64,000 bases of DNA from assembly GCF_020880995.1 (NCBI RefSeq), contig NZ_JAJISD010000007.1:186001-250000 (forward strand), read 5' to 3'. Positions 35,482 to 44,472 of this stretch are shown here, in pieces (the first letter of the stretch is position 1; the number at the start of each line of letters is the position of its first letter). The notes under the pieces were generated by a model. It saw only the letters and a program-made list of their open reading frames with translations. It searched no databases and was not told the DNA's origin. Origin of the DNA: Reyranella aquatilis (GTDB lineage Bacteria > Pseudomonadota > Alphaproteobacteria > Reyranellales > Reyranellaceae). The position numbers were made by a program, and so were the translations under genes.

Positions 35482-38400
35482 TCACCTGCCGCGAATGCTC
35501 ATCGTCGGAGACGAGATCGGGCCGCTGACCGTCATCACATAGTCCGTCGCGCCGTTCGAGCCGGCGTCCAGCGCGATGGTCGTCTCCGTCGTGGCGGAGG
35601 TCAGCTTGGTTCGGCTGTCGATGCGTGCCGTCGCATTGGGACCCTTCACGGCATGGTTCTGCAGGTGGATCTCGCCGTTCGAGAGCGTGATGTCGCCTTC
35701 GATCGAACTCTGCGCGTTGATGAAGCCCGAAAGAACAGCCGAGCCGAATCCCATTTCCGTGCTGAAGATGCTGCCGACTCCCGTGGCGAACGATGCCAGG
35801 CCGAGCGACCCCTTGGCCACCGACGGGTAGATCACGCCGGACAGATGCCCCTGCCCGACGAGCGAATCGCGGATCTGCTCCGGTGAGTTGCCCTGCCCCT
35901 GCAGCGCGATCTTCATGACGTTGATCTTGCCGTCGACCGCCACCATCAGATGCTCGTTGCCGAAGACGTTCTGGCCGGCTGCACCGCGAAGCATCTCGCC
36001 GACATAGATGCCCTGCAGCGTACCCGCGACATCGACGGTCATCGTATCCTTCGACGCGTCGATGGTGCCGCCGAAATCGACGGCGCCGCTGTAGAACTGG
36101 CCGGTGAGCTTCGACACCTTCACGACGCCGTTCTTCAGCGTCGCGTCCATGTCGGCATAGGTCACCTTGAGCGAACCGAATTCGATCGCGCTGGTCTCGA
36201 GGCTCAGGGTCGCATCGAACGCGCGCAGGGCCGACAGATCGATCTGCTTGCCGGCGGCCGCGCGGGGCGCGCGGGACGGCAGCGGCACCGCAGCCGCATT
36301 CGGGCCCGCCGGCGCCGCCGGCAGTGCCGGCGTGGGCACCGCGGCCGGCGGTGCGTCGGTGACTCCCAGCCAGTCGTCGAGGTCGAGCGTCCCGGGAATC
36401 CGAAGATTGGCGCTGAAGTTTGGACGCTGCCCCAGCGTCGCGTCGACACGACCGGCCATCTGCGTGCCCAGGGCCGTCAGGCTTCCATCGAACGACGCAC
36501 GCTGCTCGTTACCCTTGAACGCGCCCTCGGCGGCAAGGGCACCCAGCCCCTCCTGCGGGCGCCCGGTGGCGACCGAGACGAGTCGGCTGGCATCCTGGGC
36601 CTGCACGCTGAAGTTCGAGAAGTCGAAGCCGAACTTGTCGCCCAGCACAAGTGACCCCGTGGCCTGCGCGGTCGCACCGGCCGCCGTCACGGACGCACCG
36701 CGCAGCGTGAGCGCCTCCGTGGTGCCCGCGACGTTGCCGCCCGCGGTCGAGGCGCCGAGCTTGCCGTTCAGGAATTTCGGCAGGCCGGCATAGACCAGCA
36801 GCTTGTCGGTGTCGGGCATGCTCGCGTTGAAGGTGACGTCGAAGCGCGGGACCGTACCGAAGTCGAGCACCTGGCCCTTGAAGTCGAACTTGGCGCCGAG
36901 CACGTCGGCCAGCTTGAGACCGTTCACCTTCAGCAGATTGCCCTGGATGGCGAGATCGGCGTCGATGCCACTCAACGTCTCTCCCCGGAACTGCAGCTTT
37001 GCGACCTTGGCCTTCAGCCCGAGCACCGGCAGCGTCTTGTCCGGAGGCGCCGACGCGGCGGGCGCCGTGAGCACGGGCGCGGTCGCTGTCGTTGCGGCCG
37101 GCGGCAGCACGGAGGAGAGCGGCGCAGCCTCCTTCGGCTGCGGCAGATAGGCATCGAGATCGAAGCGATCGAGCTGCACCGAGGTTGCGACGGTGAGCGG
37201 CACGCCGAACGCGATGCTGCCGCTGCCGGTCGCGGGCTGACCGTCGAGGTTCATGGCGAGGTCGGAGATCTGCAGGCTGTTCGCCGTCGAGGCGACCTTG
37301 CCCTGGATCGACAGCGACTGCAGCTTGCTGGCCGGGATCCCGGACGTGTCGATCTCCAGCCAGGCGAGGGTCTCGCGCAGGCGCGAACCGCTCAGGCTGA
37401 ACGCGCCGGCCGACTGGACCGGGTTGGCAACCGGCTTGGCGCCGGCTTCGGTCGCCGCCCCCGCCGCCGAAGGTGCGGCATTGGCCTCCAGGACCATGTC
37501 TCCCGGCAGGATGGCGCTAAGGCGCGGCACCGCGATCACGCCCTTCCGGATCTCCACCGCGAGCGCCACGTCACGCATCGTGCCCTTGCGGTAGATGACC
37601 TCCTTGGCGTCGATCGAGAACAGCACGGTGAAGGCCGGCGGGAACGGCGACAGCGAGGCCGGCGCAGCGGGTGCCTTGGCCGGGGCCGCCGGGCCGGTCG
37701 CGGGCTTGGCCGCCTGATTGGCCGGCGGGTTTGCTGCAGGACTGGCAGGCGGTGCGGCATTCGGCTTGGCGCCGGCAGCCAGCGGCGAGGCGGGCGCCGT
37801 TGCGGCGGAACCGGCGGCCGGAGGTTTCGCCGCTGCCGGGGCCGCTGATGGCGCAGGAGCCGCCGCACCGGGCGGATTGGTCGAAGCGTTTGCGGGCGGC
37901 GCCGTGACGGCCGGGGTGGCGGGGGCGGCATTCGGCTTGGCGCCAGCAGCCGGCGGCGTAGCGGGCGCCGTTGCGACGGCACCAGCGGCCGCGGGCTTCG
38001 CGGGTGCCGGCGGAGGTGCCGCAGTTGTCGGGGCCACCGAAGGCGCCGCGACGGCCGGCGCCGCGGGAGGGGCCGCAGCGCCGGACGCCGGTGCTTTGGC
38101 CGACGCAGCGGCTGAAGCTGTGCCGCCCGCCGGGGCGGCGGGTGCGGGTGTGGGAGCGGGCTTGGTCGACGTCGCGGACGGTGCCGTTGCTCCAGCCGGC
38201 GCCGCGGCTCCCGCCGGCGCGGCAGGCGGCTTGGTCGTCGCGTCAGTCGCCGCGGGCTTGGCCGGAGTGACGGGCGCGGCCGGCGCAACGAGCGCGGCGG
38301 TCTTCGGCTTGAAGGCATCGGGATTGGACAGCAGCGCAATCCACTTCCCGGCATCGAGCTTGGCCATCGACAGCCGGCTTTCGAGAGACGGATTGGCGCC

Positions 38401-39357
38401 GCCCGTCAGCACGACGTTGCCGGAGACGGTCTCCTCGGCCATCGACATCTTGAAATTCGTCAGCGCCAGCCGCTCGGCCGACAGGTCGATGTCGCCGTCG
38501 AACGACAACTGGCCGATCACCGAGGCGTCGAAGGCCGGAGGCTCCTGGCCACCCGCCCGGACCAGCGTGGCGATGAAGTCCGTCAGGCCGGCGGTCGAGA
38601 GCGAGACCTTGCCCTTCACATCCGCGTCGACGGCGATGCGGCTCACATGCCCGTCGAAGTTCAGCGACCCGCTCTGGACCTTGAGCTTGAACGACATGTC
38701 GTTGCCCTTGTCGGTCGGTGTGCCGACCGACGCCATCAGCGACAGGGGCACGCCATTGACCGTCGCGGTGCCGTCGAAGCTGAACGGCCCCTGGAAGGAG
38801 CCGACGGAGGCGAGCAGCTCGACGTTCTCGGCCTTCAGGGTCTGCTTGGTCTTGGGGTTGGTGTAGCTCAGCGTGCCTTCGCGGATCTTGAGCGTGCCGA
38901 TCGCCAGGTGCAGGCCGCTGCTGGGCGCGCCGGCGGGCTGGCTGGCGCCGGCGCCCGGATTGAACTCCCAGTTGGGCCGGCCGTCGGCGTCGCTTTCCAG
39001 GATGATGTTCGGCCGGAAGAGCGTGAGCCGGCCGACCTCGATCTTGCCGCGCAGCAGCGCGCTCAGCGAGGGCGAGACGCCGATCCAGCGTACGTCCACC
39101 ATCTGCGCGCCTTTGGCGCCGACCGCATTGGCGAAATGGACCTGCCGGGCGCTGATCCGGGGTCTCGGGAAAAACGTGAGCTTGAGCGGCCCCTCGATCA
39201 CCAGCTCCCGGCCCGTCGCCTCCTTCACGGCGGCGATCATGGCCGGCTTGTATTGATCGACGTTCAGCAGCGTCGGCGCCAGGAAACCGGCGAGCGCCAG
39301 CAGGGCGAAGAACGCCACGACAGCCGCTCCGATCCGGATCCAGGTTCTCTTCCGCAT
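35482..39357 (-). CDS. AsmA-family protein with long Ala/Pro-rich insertion
   Basis: A 1291-residue protein. An N-terminal membrane anchor is at about residues 10-30 (IGAAVVAFFALLALAGFLAP), followed by an AsmA N-terminal domain (VDQYKPAMIAAVKEATGREL, FFPRPRISARQVHFANAVG). A low-complexity Ala/Pro/Thr-rich stretch of about 230 residues (about 350-580) comes next. The C-terminal AsmA-like domain includes GEIHLQNHAVKGPNATAR. AsmA proteins are bridge-like envelope proteins linked to lipid transport and outer-membrane homeostasis. ATG at 39357; a TTG lies two codons upstream. Confidence 0.9.
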   Translation of the reverse strand: MRKRTWIRIGAAVVAFFALLALAGFLAPTLLNVDQYKPAMIAAVKEATGRELVIEGPLKLTFFPRPRISARQVHFANAVGAKGAQMVDVRWIGVSPSLSALLRGKIEVGRLTLFRPNIILESDADGRPNWEFNPGAGASQPAGAPSSGLHLAIGTLKIREGTLSYTNPKTKQTLKAENVELLASVGSFQGPFSFDGTATVNGVPLSLMASVGTPTDKGNDMSFKLKVQSGSLNFDGHVSRIAVDADVKGKVSLSTAGLTDFIATLVRAGGQEPPAFDASVIGQLSFDGDIDLSAERLALTNFKMSMAEETVSGNVVLTGGANPSLESRLSMAKLDAGKWIALLSNPDAFKPKTAALVAPAAPVTPAKPAATDATTKPPAAPAGAAAPAGATAPSATSTKPAPTPAPAAPAGGTASAAASAKAPASGAAAPPAAPAVAAPSVAPTTAAPPPAPAKPAAAGAVATAPATPPAAGAKPNAAPATPAVTAPPANASTNPPGAAAPAPSAAPAAAKPPAAGSAATAPASPLAAGAKPNAAPPASPAANPPANQAAKPATGPAAPAKAPAAPASLSPFPPAFTVLFSIDAKEVIYRKGTMRDVALAVEIRKGVIAVPRLSAILPGDMVLEANAAPSAAGAATEAGAKPVANPVQSAGAFSLSGSRLRETLAWLEIDTSGIPASKLQSLSIQGKVASTANSLQISDLAMNLDGQPATGSGSIAFGVPLTVATSVQLDRFDLDAYLPQPKEAAPLSSVLPPAATTATAPVLTAPAASAPPDKTLPVLGLKAKVAKLQFRGETLSGIDADLAIQGNLLKVNGLKLADVLGAKFDFKGQVLDFGTVPRFDVTFNASMPDTDKLLVYAGLPKFLNGKLGASTAGGNVAGTTEALTLRGASVTAAGATAQATGSLVLGDKFGFDFSNFSVQAQDASRLVSVATGRPQEGLGALAAEGAFKGNEQRASFDGSLTALGTQMAGRVDATLGQRPNFSANLRIPGTLDLDDWLGVTDAPPAAVPTPALPAAPAGPNAAAVPLPSRAPRAAAGKQIDLSALRAFDATLSLETSAIEFGSLKVTYADMDATLKNGVVKVSKLTGQFYSGAVDFGGTIDASKDTMTVDVAGTLQGIYVGEMLRGAAGQNVFGNEHLMVAVDGKINVMKIALQGQGNSPEQIRDSLVGQGHLSGVIYPSVAKGSLGLASFATGVGSIFSTEMGFGSAVLSGFINAQSSIEGDITLSNGEIHLQNHAVKGPNATARIDSRTKLTSATTETTIALDAGSNGATDYVMTVSGPISSPTMSIRGR
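37754..37998 (-). repeat. Direct repeat inside the AsmA gene
   Basis: Copies at 37754-37827 and 37925-37998 (74 bp each, 171-bp period, or 57 codons) are nearly alike. They encode PPAAGAKPNAAP-type and PLAAGAKPNAAP-type peptides flanked by similar Ala/Pro stretches. This marks expansion of the linker by tandem duplication. Confidence 0.75.
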
Positions 39358-39491
39358 GGCCAATGGGTTCGAGTTACGCCGGCAGGCGTATCAACGCCGG
39401 AAGCCGCCGCAGGATGCCTGTAGTCTAGTCGAGAGACCCCTTTGGGGCCATTGCGGGGTGGGACCGGTCACACGCTTGCCTCACGCCGGCG

Positions 39492-41147
39492 TCACGCCGC
39501 GAGTTCGTAGCGGCGGATCAGCCGGTAGAGAAGTGCGATCGGCACCAGGGTCACCACGATCAGCGTCGACGCCGCCGCCGTGGCGATGCCCCCGCCGCCC
39601 CCTTCGAGCGCCTGGAACATCACGACCGTCAGCGTCCGCCACTGCCCGCTGTAGAGCACGACGGTGGCGCTGAGTTCCGACGCGATGGTCACCCAGGTCA
39701 GCACGAAGCCGCTCATGATGCCGCCCAGCATCAGCGGCACCAGGATGCGCGCGAAGGTCTGCAGCGGCGAGCGGCCGAGGCTGATCGAGGCCTCCTCCAG
39801 CGAGGGATCGATCTGGTGCAGGATGCCGCTGGACGAGCGCACCGCGAACGGGATTTTGCGTACCGTGTAGGCCAGCACCATGATGAACGGCCCGCCCGTC
39901 AGGATCAGCCAGCCGCTGTTGAACGACACCACGAAGCCGATCGCCAGCACCGTCCCCGCCACGGCGAACGGCAGCGTGGCGATCACATCCAGAACCGCCG
40001 CCAGCCCCGAGCGCAGCCGCGTCACCACATAGGCGATCGGCACGCCGATCAGCGTGACGCCGATCGCCGCCAGCGTGGCGAACATCAGCGTGTTGAGCAG
40101 CGGCCGCGTCGAGCGCTCGAACAGCGCCGTGAAGTTGGCCGTGCTGAAATTGGGATGGAGCACGGGCCCGCGGAATTCCATGAACGACAGCACGACGATG
40201 GCGAAGAACGGCACCAGCGCCAGCAGCACGACCGACCAGCAATAGACGGTCGCGGCGATCCTGAGGCCGGGGCCGACCTTCAGGATGGGCGGCGCGGAGC
40301 GCGCGCCGGTGGCGAAGCGGCGGTTCGCCAGGAAGCGGCGCTGGATCAGCAGCACCAGCGAGGTCATCAGGATCAGCAGCACGCCCAGCACGCCGGCCGA
40401 CGACGGATTCGGCGCGGTCTCGCCGACGAACAGCTTGAAGGCTTCCACGGCGAAGATCGGCATGTCCTCGGCCAGCACGAAAGGCACGCCGAAATTCTCC
40501 AGCGTCTCGATGAAGACCAGCAGACCGCCGGCCAGGATCGAGGGCACGACGATGGGCAGGGTGACGGTCCACAGCGTGCGGCGCGGCGAGGAGCCGAGGC
40601 TCTGCGCCGCCTCCTCGATCGACACGTCGACTGCCTTGAAGCCCGCCATCGTGGGCAGCAGCACATAGGGATAGAGCGTCAGCGTGTAGACCAGCACGAT
40701 GCCGCCGGCGCCGTAGATCGAGCCGAAGCCGATGCCCCAGGAATTGAGCCACTGCGTCACCACGCCGGCGCGGCCCAGCAGCAGCACGATGGCGTAGGCG
40801 CTGACGAAGGACGGCAGGACCAGCGGCATGGCGGCCAGCGCGACGATCGCGGCCTTGCCCGGCACCGGCAGGCGCGCCAGCGCGAAGGCGAAGGGCACCG
40901 AGATCACGATGGTGGTGATCGTGGCCGCGACGCCGATCATCAGCGTGTTGGCAACGGCGCCGCGATAGAAGGGCCGGCCCAGGATCTTGACGTAGTTGGC
41001 AAAGGTGAACTTCTCGCCGTCCCCGTCGAGCACGCTGGCGCCGAACACGTTGAACAGCGGATAGAGCAGGAACAGGCCGAGGAACAGGAACCCCAGCGCG
41101 GCGATGGCCAGCGGCAGGCGCTGCTGGTGCGGGATCGTGAGCGTCAC
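39492..41147 (-). CDS. Iron/2-aminoethylphosphonate-type ABC importer permease (two fused permease domains)
   Basis: A 551-residue permease with about 12 helices in two halves, each with an EAA loop (SIEEAAQSLGSSPRRTLW in the first, SLEEASISLGRSPLQTF in the second). This is the fused FbpB/AfuB arrangement. It forms an importer with the ATPase (10 bp upstream on the minus strand) and the binding protein. It is last in that operon. Confidence 0.92.
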   Translation of the reverse strand: MTLTIPHQQRLPLAIAALGFLFLGLFLLYPLFNVFGASVLDGDGEKFTFANYVKILGRPFYRGAVANTLMIGVAATITTIVISVPFAFALARLPVPGKAAIVALAAMPLVLPSFVSAYAIVLLLGRAGVVTQWLNSWGIGFGSIYGAGGIVLVYTLTLYPYVLLPTMAGFKAVDVSIEEAAQSLGSSPRRTLWTVTLPIVVPSILAGGLLVFIETLENFGVPFVLAEDMPIFAVEAFKLFVGETAPNPSSAGVLGVLLILMTSLVLLIQRRFLANRRFATGARSAPPILKVGPGLRIAATVYCWSVVLLALVPFFAIVVLSFMEFRGPVLHPNFSTANFTALFERSTRPLLNTLMFATLAAIGVTLIGVPIAYVVTRLRSGLAAVLDVIATLPFAVAGTVLAIGFVVSFNSGWLILTGGPFIMVLAYTVRKIPFAVRSSSGILHQIDPSLEEASISLGRSPLQTFARILVPLMLGGIMSGFVLTWVTIASELSATVVLYSGQWRTLTVVMFQALEGGGGGIATAAASTLIVVTLVPIALLYRLIRRYELAA

Positions 41148-41157
41148 GGCAGCACGA

Positions 41158-42150
41158 TCAGGCCAGCACGGTCACGCGCGCCGGATCGTAGGCCAGCGTC
41201 ACCTGTGCCCCCGTCGCCAGCGTGCGATGCGGCTCGTCGAGCGACGCCACGCGGATCACGCTGCCATCGGCCAGGCGCACGTCGAAGCGGGTGATCGGTC
41301 CCAGGATCTCGACATGCGCCACGGTGCCGGACAGCCGCGGCCAGCCAGCCGGCGCCTCGGCATCGAGCCGCAGTGCCTCCGGGCGCAGCGAGACCCGGCC
41401 GGCGCCGGACAGGCCCAGCGCCTTCGGTTCGAGCAGGTTGGTGGTGCCCATGAACTCCGCCGCAAAGCGCGACGCGGGCTGGCGGTAGATCTCGGCCGGC
41501 GCGCCGACCTGCTCCAGCCTGCCGCTCTGCATCAGGGCGATGCGGTCGGACACCGACATCGCCTCCTCCTGGTCGTGCGTCACGTAGATCGCGGTGATGC
41601 CCAGGGACTTCTGCAGCTCGCGGATCTCGGCACGCATGCTGACGCGCAGCCGCGCATCGAGATTGCTGAGCGGCTCGTCGAACAGGAGGACCTGCGGGCG
41701 GATCACCAGCGCGCGGGCGATGGCGACGCGCTGCAGCTGGCCGCCCGAGAGCTGGTGCGGCCAGCGCTCGCCGTATCCGCCGAGCTGGACCAGCGACAGC
41801 GCTTCCTCGACGCGGCGCGCCACCTCCGCCGCGGTCACCTTCCGCGCCTTCAGGCCGTAGGCCACGTTGCCGGCCACGGTGAGGTTGGGGAATACCGCAT
41901 AGTTCTGGAACACCATGCCGATGTCGCGCGTATGCGCCGGCAGCGTGTCGATTCGCTTCGTCCCGAACCGGATCTGGCCCTCGTCGAGCTCGCAGAAACC
42001 CGCGATCATGCGCAGCAGGGTGGTCTTGCCGCAGCCCGAGGGCCCCAGCAGGGTGAAGAACTCGCCTTCGCCGACGGTGAGATTTACGCCGTCGACCGCG
42101 CGAACCGTGCCGAAGGTCCGGGTGACGCCTTCAATGACGATGCCGGTCAC
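41158..42150 (-). CDS. Iron/phosphonate-type ABC importer ATPase (FbpC/PotA-like)
   Basis: A 330-residue ATPase. Walker A is GPSGCGKT (36-43), Q-loop FQNYAVFPNLT, signature LSGGQLQRVAIARAL, Walker B LLFDEPLSNLDA, H-loop YVTHDQEEAM, then a TOBE domain (LSGTVAHVEILGPITRFDV). The GTG at 42150 lies 2 nt after the binding protein's stop and is the best start, since the long open frame upstream is a shadow of the binding-protein gene. Confidence 0.93.
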   Translation of the reverse strand: MTGIVIEGVTRTFGTVRAVDGVNLTVGEGEFFTLLGPSGCGKTTLLRMIAGFCELDEGQIRFGTKRIDTLPAHTRDIGMVFQNYAVFPNLTVAGNVAYGLKARKVTAAEVARRVEEALSLVQLGGYGERWPHQLSGGQLQRVAIARALVIRPQVLLFDEPLSNLDARLRVSMRAEIRELQKSLGITAIYVTHDQEEAMSVSDRIALMQSGRLEQVGAPAEIYRQPASRFAAEFMGTTNLLEPKALGLSGAGRVSLRPEALRLDAEAPAGWPRLSGTVAHVEILGPITRFDVRLADGSVIRVASLDEPHRTLATGAQVTLAYDPARVTVLA

Positions 42151-42152
42151 GC

Positions 42153-43160
42153 TCAGCGGGACTCCTGCAACAGGTCCTTGATCTTCTCGAGCGTCTCCTT
42201 GCGCTTGTCCGTCCAGGCATCCTCGTTGTAGCTCAGCATCTTGAGGCTTCCGATCGGCGGCAGGCCGCCCGGCAGCGTCGCGAGGTCGAGGTCGGTGCGC
42301 GTCGGCCGGCGGAACGTCGCCTTGAGGATCATCTCGCGCACATCCTTGCGGTTCACGAAATCGACGAAGGCCCTGGCTTCCTCCGGATCGGGGCCGTTCC
42401 TGATGATGGCGACGCCTTCCATGGTGGCGAGCGTGCCGTCGGCCGGATAGATCGTCTTCACCGGCGCGCCGCCCGCGGCCCACATCGGGCCGGCATATTC
42501 CAGCGAGATGCCCAGCGGATACTCGCCGTTGCCGACGCCCTGGAAGACCAGCGACGAGCGGTTCAGCACCTTGAGGTTCCGGAACAGCTGCCCGACCTTC
42601 TTCCAGCCGGCGTCGCCGCCGCCCCACAGGTCGACCAGCATGGTGACCGTGGTGTAGGCCGAGCCCGAATTGGCCGGATCGGTGAAGGCGATCTTGCCCT
42701 TCCACTTCGGATCGAGCAGGTCGTTCCAGCCCTTGGGCCCCTGGTCGGCCGGCAGGATCTTGGTGTTCTGCAGGATCACCAGCAGGTGGAGGTTGTTGCC
42801 GATCCAGAGGTCCGCAGGGTCGCGATACTCGACCGGGATCGCGTCCTTGTTCTTCGAGGCATAGGGCGCGAACAGCGCCTTGTTGGTCTGCAGCAGCGAG
42901 CGGCTGATGCCCCAGACGATGTCTCCCAGCGGCCGTTCCTTCTCGGCCTGAAGGCGGCGGATCACCACGCCGGAGCCCGCAACGACCGGCTCGACGGCGA
43001 TGCCGGTTTCCTTGGTGAAGGCGGCGAAGACGAGATCGTTCAGCGTGCTCTCGTTGGACGTATAGATCACGACCTTCTTCTGCTGCGCCTGCGCCGCCAC
43101 GGGCAGCATCGCCGCGAACATCAGGCCCCATGCTGCAATGCAGCGTCTCGTCGGTCCCAT
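42153..43160 (-). CDS. ABC importer substrate-binding protein, family 1 (Fe3+/phosphonate-like)
   Basis: A 335-residue protein with a signal peptide (MGPTRRCIAAWGLMFAAMLP, cleavage after AQA near 26). The type II fold includes KKVVIYTSNESTLNDLVFAAF, GKIAFTDPANSGSAYTT and a segment around PLGISLEYAGPMWAAGG. Classical FbpA uses adjacent Tyr residues for Fe3+; only a single Tyr is visible at that place (SLEYAGP), so phosphonate or another ligand is as likely as iron. It is divergent from the luciferase-like gene. Confidence 0.88.
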   Translation of the reverse strand: MGPTRRCIAAWGLMFAAMLPVAAQAQQKKVVIYTSNESTLNDLVFAAFTKETGIAVEPVVAGSGVVIRRLQAEKERPLGDIVWGISRSLLQTNKALFAPYASKNKDAIPVEYRDPADLWIGNNLHLLVILQNTKILPADQGPKGWNDLLDPKWKGKIAFTDPANSGSAYTTVTMLVDLWGGGDAGWKKVGQLFRNLKVLNRSSLVFQGVGNGEYPLGISLEYAGPMWAAGGAPVKTIYPADGTLATMEGVAIIRNGPDPEEARAFVDFVNRKDVREMILKATFRRPTRTDLDLATLPGGLPPIGSLKMLSYNEDAWTDKRKETLEKIKDLLQESR

Positions 43161-43224
43161 CCGGTCCTCCCCTTGAGCGTCGGGGCTTTATATAGTCAGG
43201 GACAAAGAAGAGGAAACGACGACG

Positions 43225-44304
43225 ATGGGTGACATTGCGTTCGGGTTTCAGGCCGCGCCGGCCAGCGACGTCCACAAGTCGGACCAGGCGCTCTACCGCG
43301 AGGTGATGCAGGACTGCGCGCTCGGCCAGAAGCTCGGCTTCGACGCGGCCTGGCTGCTCGAACACCATTTTAGCGACTACTATCCGACGCCGAGCCCGCT
43401 ACTCTTCATGGCGCACATCGCGGCGGCCTTTCCCGACCTGTCGCTCGGCACCTCGGTGCTGGTGCTGCCCTGGTACCATCCGCTGCGGCTGGCCGAGGAG
43501 ATCGCCATGCTGAACAGCATGACCAACGGCACCTTGCATCTCGGCATCGGCCGCGGCACGGCGAAGATGGAATACGACGCCTACAACGTCGACATGAACG
43601 AGGCGCGCGCCCGCTTCGCCGAATGCTACCGCATCGTCGAGAAGGGCCTCAAGGGCGAGCCCTTCACCCATGACGGGCCGTTCTGGAAGATCGAGAAGCC
43701 GATCAGGCTGCGGCCCGATCCCACCACCAAGAAGGTCCGCTTCTACGGCGCCATCGGCAGCCCGGCGAGTGCCGAGGTGATGGGCGATCTCGGCGTCGCG
43801 CCGATCTGTCTCTCGACCTTTCCCGACAAGCTGCTGACCAAGATCCTCGAACGCTGGCGCGCCCGCGCGGGCGCCGCGGCCCGGAATGCGATCCTGCCGA
43901 TCTCGGTGAAGATGTTCATCGCCGACACCGACGAGGAGGCACGCGAGCTGGGCCGCCGCTTCTATCCGCCCTACTTCGACCTGCAGTGCACCCACTACGA
44001 GTCCGACGCCAATCCGTGGGCCGACATCCCCGAGTACCAGGATTTCAGCCGCATGTTCGCCAACCTGCGCAAGCTCACCGATCCGGCGGAACTCGGCCCG
44101 TTCATGGACTCGAATCTGGTGGGCAGCCCCGAGACGATCTGCCGGCGCATCGACCAGCTTGCCGCGCTCGGCTTCAACTATTTCATGGTGTCCTCGGCCA
44201 CGCCCGGTACCCCTCTGGAACTGCGCCAGCGCATGATGACGCGCTTCGCCCGGGAAGTGTGCCCGCGCTATTCGAATGCCATGCGGGCCGCGCACGCCGC
44301 CTGA
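43225..44304 (+). CDS. LLM-class (luciferase-like) flavin-dependent oxidoreductase
   Basis: A 359-residue TIM-barrel protein of the luciferase-like monooxygenase family. Features are FDAAWLLEHHFSDYYPTPSP, LGTSVLVLPWYHPLRLAEEI and HLGIGRGTAKMEYDAYNVDM, with a C-terminal LAALGFNYFMVSSATPGTP. It uses reduced flavin from a partner reductase to oxidise an organic substrate. GAGGAAACGACGACG precedes the ATG. It is next to, and divergent from, the importer operon, so it may process the imported compound; that is inference. Confidence 0.9.
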   Translation: MGDIAFGFQAAPASDVHKSDQALYREVMQDCALGQKLGFDAAWLLEHHFSDYYPTPSPLLFMAHIAAAFPDLSLGTSVLVLPWYHPLRLAEEIAMLNSMTNGTLHLGIGRGTAKMEYDAYNVDMNEARARFAECYRIVEKGLKGEPFTHDGPFWKIEKPIRLRPDPTTKKVRFYGAIGSPASAEVMGDLGVAPICLSTFPDKLLTKILERWRARAGAAARNAILPISVKMFIADTDEEARELGRRFYPPYFDLQCTHYESDANPWADIPEYQDFSRMFANLRKLTDPAELGPFMDSNLVGSPETICRRIDQLAALGFNYFMVSSATPGTPLELRQRMMTRFAREVCPRYSNAMRAAHAA

Positions 44305-44472
44305 CCCGGCGGGTATTTGTATTGCTTGTATCTTCAGAAGCCCTGTCGCCTTCCCGAGTCCCGTTCGCCGGTCCTAGTGTGCAGGAATGAAACTTCCGTC
44401 CGCCCCGACAGGCTGTCAGCCTTGAGACAGTGCTGAGGCCAGCGGGCCCGGCGTCGCGTGAAGGTTTGTACA

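Noticed and set aside
37718..38866. A 382-codon plus-strand open frame, Ala/Gly-rich
   Set aside because: It is the complement of the Ala/Pro-rich AsmA segment. Its long length comes from low-complexity GC-rich sequence, and there is no start context or domain.
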